Shown: positions 1-8,648 of the stretch, piece by piece
Numbering within the stretch: position 1 is the first letter of the stretch
How the letters are laid out: each line of letters opens with the position of its first letter
Made by a program: the position numbers and the translations under genes
DNA from: Lachnospiraceae bacterium
GTDB lineage: Bacteria; Bacillota; Clostridia; Lachnospirales; Lachnospiraceae
Length of the DNA: 40,259 nt
NCBI GenBank assembly: GCA_024691145.1
Contig: JAILNW010000052.1
Span: 1 to 40,259 of the forward strand
Reading direction: 5' to 3'
Notes under the pieces: generated by a model
Told to the model about the DNA's origin: nothing
What the model saw: the letters and a program-made list of their open reading frames with translations, nothing else
Database searches by the model: none

Positions 1-1
1 T

Positions 2-1534
2 GATGCTTACGGAGCAGATGTAAAGGATAATAATATATCTGATATTCCTATATTACAGATAAATACAAATAAATGTGATATGGAAGACATTAATCATAAT
101 AAGAAGATTGATGTTAAAGGGAAATATGTTATCACCAATAAGAATGGACATATATATAATGAAGGAGATTTTTCATCATTTAAAGGACGAGGTAATTATA
201 CATGGAATAATGATGGAAAGAAGCCTTATAATATTATTCTTTCTGAAAGTGACAGTCTTTTAGAAATGCCAGAATCCATAAACTGGTGTCTTATAGCTAA
301 TGCTTATGATATAAGTCTTATGAGAAATTATATAGTTTATAATTTTGCTGATGATATGGGAATGGAATACACTCCTGATGTAAGATATGTGAATCTTTAC
401 ATTAATGATGAATATGCTGGATTGTATTTGTTATCTGAAAAACATGAGGTGGCGTCTAATAAGATAGATTTAAGTGAAGATGGGGTTTTATATCAGTTAT
501 ATCCCAAATCAAGAAATCCAGAGATAGCATTTGAATTAAATGATTCAACGAGACTTATGGCCATAGATTATCCATATGAATTTAAAGGAGATACATATGG
601 AAGATGTAAAGATTATATAGATGAATTTGAAGAAGCTTTATATTCTGATGATGGAATTAATTCTAAGGGAAAGCGTTATGATGAATATATAGATATGGAA
701 TCATTTGCAAAAAAATATCTTATAGAAGAAATGTTTGCAAATTGGGATGGAACTTATGCAAGCCAGTTATTCTTTAGAAAGAATTCCTCAGATGTATTAC
801 ATGCAGGTCCCGTGTGGGATTATGATTTGTCCATGGGAAGCATAAGTGGCTTAGGAACAGAAAGTATACAGCCAAATGTTAAAAAAGCTGATGCATGGTG
901 GTACAAGAGACTTTGTACATTTGATGATTTCATGGAAAAAGTAAAGGAAGTTTATATTAATGAATTTGCCAGTGCTTATGAAAATATTAGTGATACAAAG
1001 ATTGATGAGTATACAGCACATATAAAAGAAGCAGCTGCTATGGATACTGAGAAATGGTATGCAGATGGAAGCAGGATTGCTTATGATGAAGATGCTGAAA
1101 AGATAAAGACATTTATAAAGGAAAGAAAAGAATTCCTTGATGACTGGCTTATAAATGGAAGAGAATATGTAAAAGTGTACGTGAAATACTATGATGAGGA
1201 AGGTACAGAGCATACAGATTATTATTCATGCAAAAAGGGAGAAAAGTTAGAAGACTTTAGTGACAGATATGAAAAAACAATAACAGATATGAGTTTTGAT
1301 AATGGAAGCAAGTATGACTTTAATGATGTTATCAATAATGATGTAGCTGTACATATTGAGTTTGAAAAGGGAGATACAGAAAAAGGCGGTTTGCTGAATT
1401 CAATAAGTACCTGGAGTAAACAAAATAAATTAACTTCTGACTTGATTTTAGCATTTATTCCGTTTATTATAGTATATGGAATGATTTTGATTAAGGAATA
1501 TAATTTAAAAAAAGTTACTATTCTAAACCTGTGA
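2..1534 (+). CDS. CotH-type kinase family protein, 5' end outside window
   Basis: The reading frame is open from position 2, so the gene is cut by the left edge; the ATG at 80 is internal. CotH-family motifs are visible: a GRGN-x-TW segment followed by KKPYNI (about 187-235), a 'LLSEKHE' segment (about 430-450) and a GPVWDYDLSMG segment (806-838) that matches the family's metal-binding W-D-x-D region. CotH proteins are atypical protein kinases, first known from spore coats, that are also widespread as surface proteins. The C-terminus carries one hydrophobic segment (about 1435-1495), which suggests membrane anchoring, followed by a short basic tail. The gene sits 71 bases upstream of a VTC-domain gene and is probably co-transcribed with it. 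CotH, VTC and DUF4956 genes commonly cluster in Clostridia. The substrate is unknown. Confidence 0.85.
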   Translation, partial: DAYGADVKDNNISDIPILQINTNKCDMEDINHNKKIDVKGKYVITNKNGHIYNEGDFSSFKGRGNYTWNNDGKKPYNIILSESDSLLEMPESINWCLIANAYDISLMRNYIVYNFADDMGMEYTPDVRYVNLYINDEYAGLYLLSEKHEVASNKIDLSEDGVLYQLYPKSRNPEIAFELNDSTRLMAIDYPYEFKGDTYGRCKDYIDEFEEALYSDDGINSKGKRYDEYIDMESFAKKYLIEEMFANWDGTYASQLFFRKNSSDVLHAGPVWDYDLSMGSISGLGTESIQPNVKKADAWWYKRLCTFDDFMEKVKEVYINEFASAYENISDTKIDEYTAHIKEAAAMDTEKWYADGSRIAYDEDAEKIKTFIKERKEFLDDWLINGREYVKVYVKYYDEEGTEHTDYYSCKKGEKLEDFSDRYEKTITDMSFDNGSKYDFNDVINNDVAVHIEFEKGDTEKGGLLNSISTWSKQNKLTSDLILAFIPFIIVYGMILIKEYNLKKVTILNL

Positions 1535-1605
1535 AGCAGATGGTCTGCGACATATGGATGAAAGTTAAAAGTGAATAGTAATATTAAAAAGAGGGAGGCT
1601 AGAGG

Positions 1606-2367
1606 ATGGCTTATTTTGACAAGGAGAATGCCGGAAGATATGAAGATCTTGGCAAGTTCAGGCATGAGTACAAGTATGTTATTACAGATAAAGAGATGGC
1701 TGTGATAAAACTGAAACTTGATGCTATGCTTAGTCGTGATAAGCACGTGCAGACTGAAGGAAGATATAAGGGTATGTATCATATAAGAAGTGTATATTTT
1801 GATGATATGTTTAATACATGCTATTATGAGAATGAAGATGGAACTGATCCACGTGAAAAGTTCCGTATGAGAATTTATAATTGTTCTGATGAAAGAATTA
1901 ATCTTGAACTAAAAAGAAAGAGATGTAATAAAACACAGAAACTTTCCTGCCGACTTACAAAGGAACAGTGTATAAAGATAATTAATAAAGAAGAGATACC
2001 TGTCTCTAATGACAATCCTGCACTGCTTAACAAGTTTTTGCTTCAAAGAATTAACAGGGGACTTGAACCAAAGGTTATTGTTCAGTATGACAGAATACCA
2101 TATGTTTATGATTTGGGTAATGTCAGAATTACTTTGGATATGAACATAGCTTCGTCTGAGAGATTTGATGAATTTTTTAATCCGGATAATCCGGCAAGAC
2201 CTATTCTTGGAGCGAGACGTAATGTTTTAGAGGTAAAGTGGGATGAGTATCTGCCATCTCATATATATAAGAGCATTATGATACCAAATATAATGCAGAC
2301 AGCATTTTCCAAGTATTATTTATGCAGAAGATTTGGACTTGGAGAAGTAAGAAATACAAATATTTAA
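1606..2367 (+). CDS. VTC domain-containing protein (polyphosphate polymerase-like)
   Basis: This 253-residue soluble protein matches the VTC domain, the catalytic tunnel fold of yeast polyphosphate polymerase. Typical features are an early FRHEYKY segment, IRSVYFDD, then EKFRMRIYN and INLELKRKR, which supply the basic and acidic residues lining the tunnel, and a late VLEVKWDEYLP segment. The ATG at 1606 is preceded by a GAGGGAGG ribosome-binding site. It lies between the CotH-type gene and a DUF4956 membrane protein gene. That trio suggests a membrane-associated phosphotransfer or polyphosphate-related system, but this is inferred from clustering. No signal peptide or membrane segment is visible, so it probably acts in the cytoplasm. 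Confidence 0.88.
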   Translation: MAYFDKENAGRYEDLGKFRHEYKYVITDKEMAVIKLKLDAMLSRDKHVQTEGRYKGMYHIRSVYFDDMFNTCYYENEDGTDPREKFRMRIYNCSDERINLELKRKRCNKTQKLSCRLTKEQCIKIINKEEIPVSNDNPALLNKFLLQRINRGLEPKVIVQYDRIPYVYDLGNVRITLDMNIASSERFDEFFNPDNPARPILGARRNVLEVKWDEYLPSHIYKSIMIPNIMQTAFSKYYLCRRFGLGEVRNTNI

Positions 2368-2401
2368 ATAATTATAATAAAGTACAAAAGGAGATTTAAT
2401 A

Positions 2402-3076
2402 ATGGGATTTAAAGACATTTTGAAAAAATCATTTATGGAAGGTTATTCTTCATCAGACATTAATGCAAAGGCAGTTCTTACATGTATGCTTTTTACTGCA
2501 CTTATTGCATTGTTTATATTTTTCGTATATAGGGTTATGACAAGAAAGAGCTTTTATAATAAGAACTTTAACATTTCACTTGTGGCAATTGCACTTATAA
2601 CAGCAGGTATTATACTTACAATTCAGTCAAGTGTTGTAATATCTCTTGGTATGGTTGGTGCATTATCCATCATAAGATTCAGAACTGCAATTAAGGATCC
2701 TATGGACCTTATATATATGTTCTGGGCAATAAGTGTAGGTATTATATGTGGTGCAGGTCTTTCATTAGTAGCAATTCTTGTTTCCATGGTTTTAGCAATA
2801 GTTATATTTGTACTTGATTATATGCCAGTTGCAAAGGCTCCTATGATGCTTGTAATTACAGCTGATGATATTAATGTTGATGACAAGGTAATAGAGATAG
2901 TTAAGAAGTATAGCAAGTGCTGCACAGTAAAGGCAAGAAATATGACAGCAGAAAGACTTGACATGACTGTTGAGATAAGAACAGCAGAAGATAGCAAACT
3001 TTTAAAAGAGTTACTTAAATTAAAAGGAATAAAGAGTGCTTCGATATTGGCACATGATGGAGAAGTAACATTCTAG
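2402..3076 (+). CDS. DUF4956 domain-containing membrane protein
   Basis: This 224-residue protein has an N-terminal half with about four hydrophobic segments (residues roughly 25-45, 58-80, 85-105 and 112-145) and a soluble C-terminal domain of about 75 residues. The segment SLGMVGALSIIRFRTAIKDP followed by DLIYMFWAI is characteristic of DUF4956. The C-terminal part alternates strands and helices (TAERLDMTVEIRT, LLKLKGIKSASIL) like a small regulatory alpha/beta domain. The start at 2402 follows AAAAGGAG. It is the last gene of the CotH-VTC-DUF4956 group and is followed by a hairpin at 3092. The function of DUF4956 proteins is unknown. Confidence 0.88.
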   Translation: MGFKDILKKSFMEGYSSSDINAKAVLTCMLFTALIALFIFFVYRVMTRKSFYNKNFNISLVAIALITAGIILTIQSSVVISLGMVGALSIIRFRTAIKDPMDLIYMFWAISVGIICGAGLSLVAILVSMVLAIVIFVLDYMPVAKAPMMLVITADDINVDDKVIEIVKKYSKCCTVKARNMTAERLDMTVEIRTAEDSKLLKELLKLKGIKSASILAHDGEVTF

Positions 3077-3091
3077 TTACTGATATATAAG

Positions 3092-3118
3092 GGTCACACG
3101 TTTTGTGTGGCCTTTAAA
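3092..3118 (+). terminator. Possible terminator after the DUF4956 gene
   Basis: An 8-bp hairpin, GGTCACAC with GTGTGGCC and a 5-base GTTTT loop, is followed by a short T-rich stretch (TTTAAATT). The stem includes one G-T pair. The T-run is short, so termination may be partial. It lies just upstream of a strong promoter at 3125. Confidence 0.6.
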
Positions 3119-3124
3119 TTATAC

Positions 3125-3153
3125 TTGATAAAATATTTAACAAAGTGTATAAT
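3125..3153 (+). promoter_or_regulatory. Sigma-A-type promoter of the aminotransferase/metal-transport operon
   Basis: TTGATA at 3125-3130, a 17-bp spacer and a perfect TATAAT at 3148-3153. A start near 3160 would give a leader of about 30 bases before the ATG at 3189. Confidence 0.85.
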
Positions 3154-3188
3154 ATTTTAGTGATTATAACAAATTGGAGGTATTTTTT

Positions 3189-4373
3189 ATGATAGCAGAT
3201 AATATGGTAAAATTAGTAGCAGGAAGCTCAGCAATCAGAGCTATGTTCGAAGAAGGCCAGAAAATGGCCGCAAAGTATGGTGCAGAGAATGTATATGACT
3301 TTAGTCTTGGTAATCCAAGTGTAGAGCCTCCTATTGAGATAAAAGAAGCATTTATTAAGGTTCTTAATGAAGAGAAACCTAATCTTGTTCATGGATATAT
3401 GAATAATCAGGGATATCCAGATGTAAGAAAAAGAATCGCAGATTCAGTTAATGCAAAGTTTGATACTAAGTTCACTGAGAATAATATTGTTATGACTGTA
3501 GGTGCAGCAGGTGGTCTTAATGTTATACTTAAGACTTTGCTTAACCCGGGAGATGAAGTTATGACATTTGCTCCTTTCTTTGGAGAGTATCGTAATTATG
3601 TTAATAACTTCAATGGTGTTTTAGTTGAAATCAGCCCTAATACAGTTGATTTTCAGCCAAACCTTGCAGAATTTGAAGAGAGAATAACAGACAAGACAAA
3701 GGCTGTTATTGTTAATACACCTAACAACCCAACTGGTGTTGTTTATTCAGAAGAAACTATTAAGAAACTTGCAGCAATACTTGATGCTAAGTCAAAAGAG
3801 ATAGGACATCCAATTTATCTTATTTCTGACGAACCATACAGAGAGCTTGTATATGATGGAATAGAAGTTCCTTACATTACCAAGTATTATAACAATACAA
3901 TAGTTGGATATTCATTTAGTAAGTCATTATCACTTCCAGGTGAGAGACTTGGATATCTTGTTATTCCTAATGAACTTGATTATTATAATGATGTATATCA
4001 GGCAGCATGTGTTGCTAACCGTATACTTGGTTTTGTTAATGCACCTTCACTTGTTCAGAGAGCAGTTTCATTATGTCTTGACGCAAAGGTTGATGTTGAG
4101 ATTTATAACAGAAACAGAGAGTTATTATATAACTCATTAAAGGATATGGGATTTGAGTGCATTAAGCCACAGGGAGCATTTTACTTGTTTGTTAAGGCTA
4201 AGGGCGGAGATGACAAGGCATTTTCAGCACAGGCCAAGACACATAATCTTTTAATAGTTCCAGGTTCATCATTTGGATGCCCGGGATACTGCAGATTAGC
4301 ATACTGTGTAGATTATTCAACTATTGAAAGATCACTTCCTGCATTTAAGAAATTAGCAGAAGATTACAAATAA
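3189..4373 (+). CDS. Pyridoxal phosphate-dependent aminotransferase (class I/II)
   Basis: This 394-residue fold-type I aminotransferase is probably aspartate- or broad-specificity-like. Visible signatures are the N-terminal SLGNPSVEPP motif, the NTPNNPTG motif, ISDEPYRELVYDG, and the SFSKSLSLPGERLGY segment whose lysine (K245) should form the Schiff base with PLP. The start is ATG 3189, preceded by TTGGAGG at 3174-3180. An upstream in-frame TTG lies inside that ribosome-binding site and is not a credible start. It begins an operon with hisC 16 bases downstream. The substrate cannot be fixed from sequence, and the neighbouring hisC does not prove a role in histidine synthesis. Confidence 0.9.
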   Translation: MIADNMVKLVAGSSAIRAMFEEGQKMAAKYGAENVYDFSLGNPSVEPPIEIKEAFIKVLNEEKPNLVHGYMNNQGYPDVRKRIADSVNAKFDTKFTENNIVMTVGAAGGLNVILKTLLNPGDEVMTFAPFFGEYRNYVNNFNGVLVEISPNTVDFQPNLAEFEERITDKTKAVIVNTPNNPTGVVYSEETIKKLAAILDAKSKEIGHPIYLISDEPYRELVYDGIEVPYITKYYNNTIVGYSFSKSLSLPGERLGYLVIPNELDYYNDVYQAACVANRILGFVNAPSLVQRAVSLCLDAKVDVEIYNRNRELLYNSLKDMGFECIKPQGAFYLFVKAKGGDDKAFSAQAKTHNLLIVPGSSFGCPGYCRLAYCVDYSTIERSLPAFKKLAEDYK

Positions 4374-4389
4374 GATTGGAGATTTAATT

Positions 4390-5445
4390 ATGAGTGGATG
4401 GAAAGATAATGTCAGAGTAGTAGAAGCATATGTACCAGGAGATCAGCCAGACTATCCGGATATGGTTAAGATTAATACTAATGAGAATCCATATCCTCCT
4501 TCTCCTAAGGTAATGGAAGCAGTAAAGAATATTCAGGATTCAAAGATAAAGTTATATCCTAATTTTAATGCCCAGGTCTTAGTTTCGGCATTATCTAAAT
4601 ACCACCATATTGATGAGGATAAGATATTTGTCGGAGTAGGTTCTGATGATGTACTAGCCATGGCTTTTCTTACATTTTTTAATTCAAAGAAGCCAGTATT
4701 GTTTCCTAATATAACATACTCATTTTACAAGGTATGGGCAGGACTTTATCAGATACCATATGAGACACCATTACTTGATGAGAATTTCAGAATTAAAAAA
4801 GAGGATTATTATAAGGAAAATGGCGGAGTTGTTATTGCCAATCCTAATGCTCCTACAGGTATTTGCGAAGGACTTGATTTTATAGAGGATATATTACAGC
4901 ATAACAGAGATGTTGTTGTAATAGTTGATGAGGCATATGTTGATTTTGGTGGAACATCTGCCAAAGAGTTAATTGACAAATATGATAATTTATTAGTTGT
5001 TCAGACCTTTTCAAAATCAAGAGCAATGGCAGGTGTGAGAATTGGTTACTGTATGGGTAACAAAGAGTTAATTAAGGCTATTAATACAGTAAAACACTCA
5101 TATAATTCTTATACAATGAATTATTATTCCATTGTTGCCGGTGTTGCTTCACTTAGTGACAAAGAGTATTTTGATGAAAAGATTAAGATGGTTATAAATA
5201 CAAGAGAACGAGTTAAAAAAGAACTTGAAGAACTTGGCTTTATATGTACAGATTCTAAGACAAACTTTTTATTTGCAAAACATAAGAGTGTTCCTGCAAA
5301 GGAGATTTTTGAAAGCCTTAGAAGTAATGGCATATTTGTAAGATACTTTAACCAGCCGATTATAGATAATTATTTAAGAATATCCATTGGTACTGATGAA
5401 GAGATGGACAGATTCCTGGATTTTCTAAGGAAATACTTTAAATAA
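4390..5445 (+). CDS. hisC: Histidinol-phosphate aminotransferase
   Basis: This 351-residue PLP enzyme would interconvert imidazole acetol-phosphate and histidinol-phosphate using glutamate in histidine synthesis. The family signature is clear: MVKINTNENPYPPSPKV at the N-terminus, NPNAPTG in the middle, VIVDEAYVDF, and QTFSKSRAMAGVRIGY with the PLP lysine at K209. The length is normal for HisC. The start follows a GGAGATTTA sequence. It lies 16 bases after another aminotransferase gene and 31 bases before a metal-transport gene, so it is outside a classical his operon. HisC homologues can also act on phenylalanine or tyrosine precursors, so specificity is likely but not certain. Confidence 0.88.
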   Translation: MSGWKDNVRVVEAYVPGDQPDYPDMVKINTNENPYPPSPKVMEAVKNIQDSKIKLYPNFNAQVLVSALSKYHHIDEDKIFVGVGSDDVLAMAFLTFFNSKKPVLFPNITYSFYKVWAGLYQIPYETPLLDENFRIKKEDYYKENGGVVIANPNAPTGICEGLDFIEDILQHNRDVVVIVDEAYVDFGGTSAKELIDKYDNLLVVQTFSKSRAMAGVRIGYCMGNKELIKAINTVKHSYNSYTMNYYSIVAGVASLSDKEYFDEKIKMVINTRERVKKELEELGFICTDSKTNFLFAKHKSVPAKEIFESLRSNGIFVRYFNQPIIDNYLRISIGTDEEMDRFLDFLRKYFK

Positions 5446-5476
5446 AAAAGAGGGCATTTGAAAGGGGAATTTTCTG

Positions 5477-6868
5477 ATGAATAAGAAGAAAACTATGATG
5501 ATTACTAATACAGGTGTAATGGCAGCTTTATGCTTTGTTGGTACATTCATCATAAGAATTCCAGCTTATCAGGGGTATATTCATCTTGGGGATGGATTTA
5601 CACTTCTTAGTGGAATTATATTAGGTCCCGTATATGGTGCGTTGGCAGCAGGTATTGGAGCGATGTTTGCGGATATTTTATCAGGCTATGTGCAGTACAG
5701 CATTGCTTCTTTACTAATAAAGGCTGTGTTTGCTTTAATTGCAGGTTATATATATAAAAATGTTAAGATAAAAGACGTACGAATACATACTGCAATATGT
5801 GGCCTTGCAGGATTAACAGTACCTTTGGGGTATATGTTATTTGAAAGTGCTGTTTTAAAAATTGGAAAAGCTGCATTTTTAGGTGTTGTCCCTAATACTA
5901 TTCAGGCAACAGCTGGTGTTATTGTAGCTATTGTTATTATGCAGTCAATTGGTGACAGACTAAGCGTGGTTATGGAGATTTCACCAAAGGAAGAAAGCAG
6001 TCTTATAAAGAATAATAAAGAATCTCAGAAAAAAAAAATAACAAATAAAAATAATAAAAAAAAGCATAATCAATCTAAGAAGAATGTGAAAAAAGTTAAT
6101 AATTGTTCTTGTGATGGTGCTTGTAAAGGCCATGGAGCATGTGGAAAACACTGTATAAAGATAAAAGATCTCGGTGTTACTATCGGAAGTGATACAATTA
6201 TTGAACATATTAATATGCATATACATTGTGGCAAGTTAACTGCTGTTATTGGAAAGAATGGTGCAGGAAAATCAACTCTTGTTAAGGCTATAAATGGAGA
6301 GATAGAACATACTGGAAAAGTTGAGATGAGAGTGACGGAGAATGGAAAAGTATCTGAAATTAATATAGGTTATGTTCCACAGTTCCTTAATATAGAGAAG
6401 AATACACCTACAAGTGTATATGATATGTTTGCTTCATATATTTCAGATACACCGGTATTTTTTAGAAAAAATAAAGAGGTTTATGGCATTATTGAAGAAC
6501 AGCTTAAGATGTTTGAAGCAGAAGAACTTATTGATAAGGCTGTTTGTGATCTTTCTGGAGGAGAATTGCAAAGAGTAATGCTATCCATGGCTACATATCC
6601 GGTGCCAAACCTTCTTTTACTTGATGAACCGGTTTCTGGCATAGATAAGAATGGTATGGATTTGTTCTATAACAATATATGCAGACTCAGGGATAATTAT
6701 GATCTTGCTATTATTCTTATTTCACATGATCTTGAGTATGTAAGAAAGTATGCTGATCATGTTATTTTACTTGATAAAACAATAATTAAAGAAGGCAGTC
6801 CTAAAGAAGTATTTGACAGTAAGGAATTTAGGGAAGTATTTGCATTGGATTTAGGAGGGATAAGTTAA
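5477..6868 (+). CDS. Fusion of ECF-type S-component and ZnuC-like metal ABC ATPase
   Basis: The 463-residue product joins two modules. Residues about 1-165 form a hydrophobic domain resembling ECF transporter substrate-binding (S) components, with LGDGFTLLSGIILGPVYGA and an AAGIGAMFADIL segment. Residues about 170-220 are a Lys/Asn-rich linker followed by a Cys/His-rich cluster (CSCDGACKGHGACGKHC). Residues about 225-463 are an ABC ATPase of the zinc/manganese (ZnuC/MntB-like) class: Walker A GKNGAGKST from G259, signature LSGGE from L359, Walker B LLLLDEP with D383/E384, and the switch histidine in LISHDLEYV. Its stop codon overlaps the start of the permease-binding-protein gene by one base, which implies a joint transporter. 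The fusion appears as one uninterrupted frame. Confidence 0.85.
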   Translation: MNKKKTMMITNTGVMAALCFVGTFIIRIPAYQGYIHLGDGFTLLSGIILGPVYGALAAGIGAMFADILSGYVQYSIASLLIKAVFALIAGYIYKNVKIKDVRIHTAICGLAGLTVPLGYMLFESAVLKIGKAAFLGVVPNTIQATAGVIVAIVIMQSIGDRLSVVMEISPKEESSLIKNNKESQKKKITNKNNKKKHNQSKKNVKKVNNCSCDGACKGHGACGKHCIKIKDLGVTIGSDTIIEHINMHIHCGKLTAVIGKNGAGKSTLVKAINGEIEHTGKVEMRVTENGKVSEINIGYVPQFLNIEKNTPTSVYDMFASYISDTPVFFRKNKEVYGIIEEQLKMFEAEELIDKAVCDLSGGELQRVMLSMATYPVPNLLLLDEPVSGIDKNGMDLFYNNICRLRDNYDLAIILISHDLEYVRKYADHVILLDKTIIKEGSPKEVFDSKEFREVFALDLGGIS

Positions 6869-8631
6869 TGGAGGCATTATATAAATTTTTGGAGTTTATT
6901 ATCCCTTTTTCGTGGATTTCTTATGATTTTATGAAAAATGCTCTGATAGCCATAATTATAATAACACCATTGTTTGGCATACTTGGAACAATGATTGTTA
7001 ATAACAAGATGGCATTTTTCTCAGATGCTTTGGGACATTCTGCATTTACAGGCATGGCACTGGGAATATTACTAGGTATTTCCAGGGATATTTCTATGAT
7101 TATATTTGCCTGTATATTTGCATTATTACTAAATGTTATTAAAAGAAAAAAGACTATGTCTACAGATACTATTATATCAGTGTTTTCATCACTTAGTACT
7201 GCCATAGGTCTTATGTTTTTAGCGAAAAATGGCAAGTTTGCCAATTATTCAGGTATACTTGTTGGAGATATATTAAGTATAACAGGAAAAGAAATATTAT
7301 CTTTATTGATTATATTTTTAGTAACTATGTTTTTCTGGTATATGTGTTTTAATAAATTACATGCAATAAGTATAAGCACTTCACTTGCAAAAAGCAGAAA
7401 AATAAATATTATGCTTATAGATAATTTATTTGCAATAATTATAGCACTTATTGTAATGACCTCAATTAAATGGGTTGGTATATTAATTATTAATGCACTT
7501 TTAATACTGCCTGCAGCTTCTGCACGTAATATGGCAAAGAATATGAAAGAGTATCATTGCTTTTCAGTGATTATTTCGTTGTTTTCTGGATTATCAGGAC
7601 TTATTCTTTCTTACTACGCAGAGACAGCAACAGGCCCTACAATAGTAGTTATAGCATCTGTTATATTTTTCCTTACGCTTTTACTAAAGTTTAAGGATAA
7701 AGTACAGCAGTTAGTAGCTATTATATTGATAATTACGGTTATTCTGGCTATTATAACTTCAATGTTTGATAATAAAGAGAATGATAAAAAGATAGTTATA
7801 ACAACATCATTTTATCCTGTTTATACAATAGCTGAAAATATAGCTGGAGAGAATGAAGATATTTCAATTGTGAATCTTACTGCCAATGTAAGTGGATGTC
7901 TGCATGATTACCAGCTTACTTCAAAGGATATGAAAACTCTTGAAAAATCAGATGTGCTTATTATAAATGGCGCTGGAATGGAATCATTTATTAATAAGGC
8001 AGCAGATAATTGTAAAAATCTTACAATTATAGATTCCAGCACTGGTGCTGAATTTTTAGAGGGATCAGGACACCACCATCATCATGAAGATGAGGATGAA
8101 GATGAAGATGAAGAAGAATCAGGGGTAAATTCTCACATCTGGTTAGATACAGATAATTATATTATACAGATTAATAATGTAGCTAAGGAGTTATCTGAGA
8201 TTTATCCACAGTATGCTAAGGAGTTTGAGAAAAACAGAGCAGCATATGTTGAAAAGATTGAAAAGTTAGGAAAATATATAAAAGAACTTAATTTTGAAGA
8301 AGACAGTGAGGTTATAGTATTCCATGATGCTTTTGCTTACCTTGCAAATGAAGCAGGATTAGAGGTTCATGGCTGTATTGATGTGGATGATGAGTCTTCG
8401 TTAAGTGCAGGCGTTATAGCTGAAGTTATAGATGAGATTAAGGAACATAATATAAAGTATCTTATTATTGAAAAACAATATTCAAAGACAATTGCAGACA
8501 GCATAGCTGGTGAAACAGATGCTAAGGTAGTTGTTGTTGATAGTATTGTAAGTGGCGATAACAGCAGAGATTCTTATGTTAATGCCATGAAAAAGAATAT
8601 AGAGGTTTTAAAAGAATTATCAGATAATTAA
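6868..8631 (+). CDS. Fusion of ZnuB-like permease and ZnuA-like metal-binding protein
   Basis: The 587-residue product joins an ABC-3 family permease (residues about 1-285, multiple membrane helices, with FFSDALGHSAFTGMALG and INALLILPAASARN) to a cluster A-I metal-binding protein (about 305-587). The binding domain keeps the three expected metal histidines: H346 in GCLHDYQL, H423 in SHIWLD and H486 in VFHDAFAY. It also carries a five-histidine run at 402-406 followed by an acidic stretch, typical of the mobile zinc-collecting loop in ZnuA proteins. The last membrane helix would tether the binding domain outside the cell, which replaces a lipoprotein anchor. The start codon overlaps the previous stop (TAATG). 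The likely substrate is Zn2+ or possibly Mn2+. Confidence 0.9.
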   Translation: MEALYKFLEFIIPFSWISYDFMKNALIAIIIITPLFGILGTMIVNNKMAFFSDALGHSAFTGMALGILLGISRDISMIIFACIFALLLNVIKRKKTMSTDTIISVFSSLSTAIGLMFLAKNGKFANYSGILVGDILSITGKEILSLLIIFLVTMFFWYMCFNKLHAISISTSLAKSRKINIMLIDNLFAIIIALIVMTSIKWVGILIINALLILPAASARNMAKNMKEYHCFSVIISLFSGLSGLILSYYAETATGPTIVVIASVIFFLTLLLKFKDKVQQLVAIILIITVILAIITSMFDNKENDKKIVITTSFYPVYTIAENIAGENEDISIVNLTANVSGCLHDYQLTSKDMKTLEKSDVLIINGAGMESFINKAADNCKNLTIIDSSTGAEFLEGSGHHHHHEDEDEDEDEEESGVNSHIWLDTDNYIIQINNVAKELSEIYPQYAKEFEKNRAAYVEKIEKLGKYIKELNFEEDSEVIVFHDAFAYLANEAGLEVHGCIDVDDESSLSAGVIAEVIDEIKEHNIKYLIIEKQYSKTIADSIAGETDAKVVVVDSIVSGDNSRDSYVNAMKKNIEVLKELSDN

Positions 8632-8648
8632 AAAAGGAGAATTGTAAG

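Noticed and set aside
3174-3188. TTG start for the aminotransferase
   Set aside because: The codon overlaps the TTGGAGG ribosome-binding site of the ATG at 3189.
8071-8085. Five consecutive His codons that could look like an engineered tag
   Set aside because: The run lies in the metal-collecting loop of a ZnuA-like domain, where natural His/acidic runs are usual.
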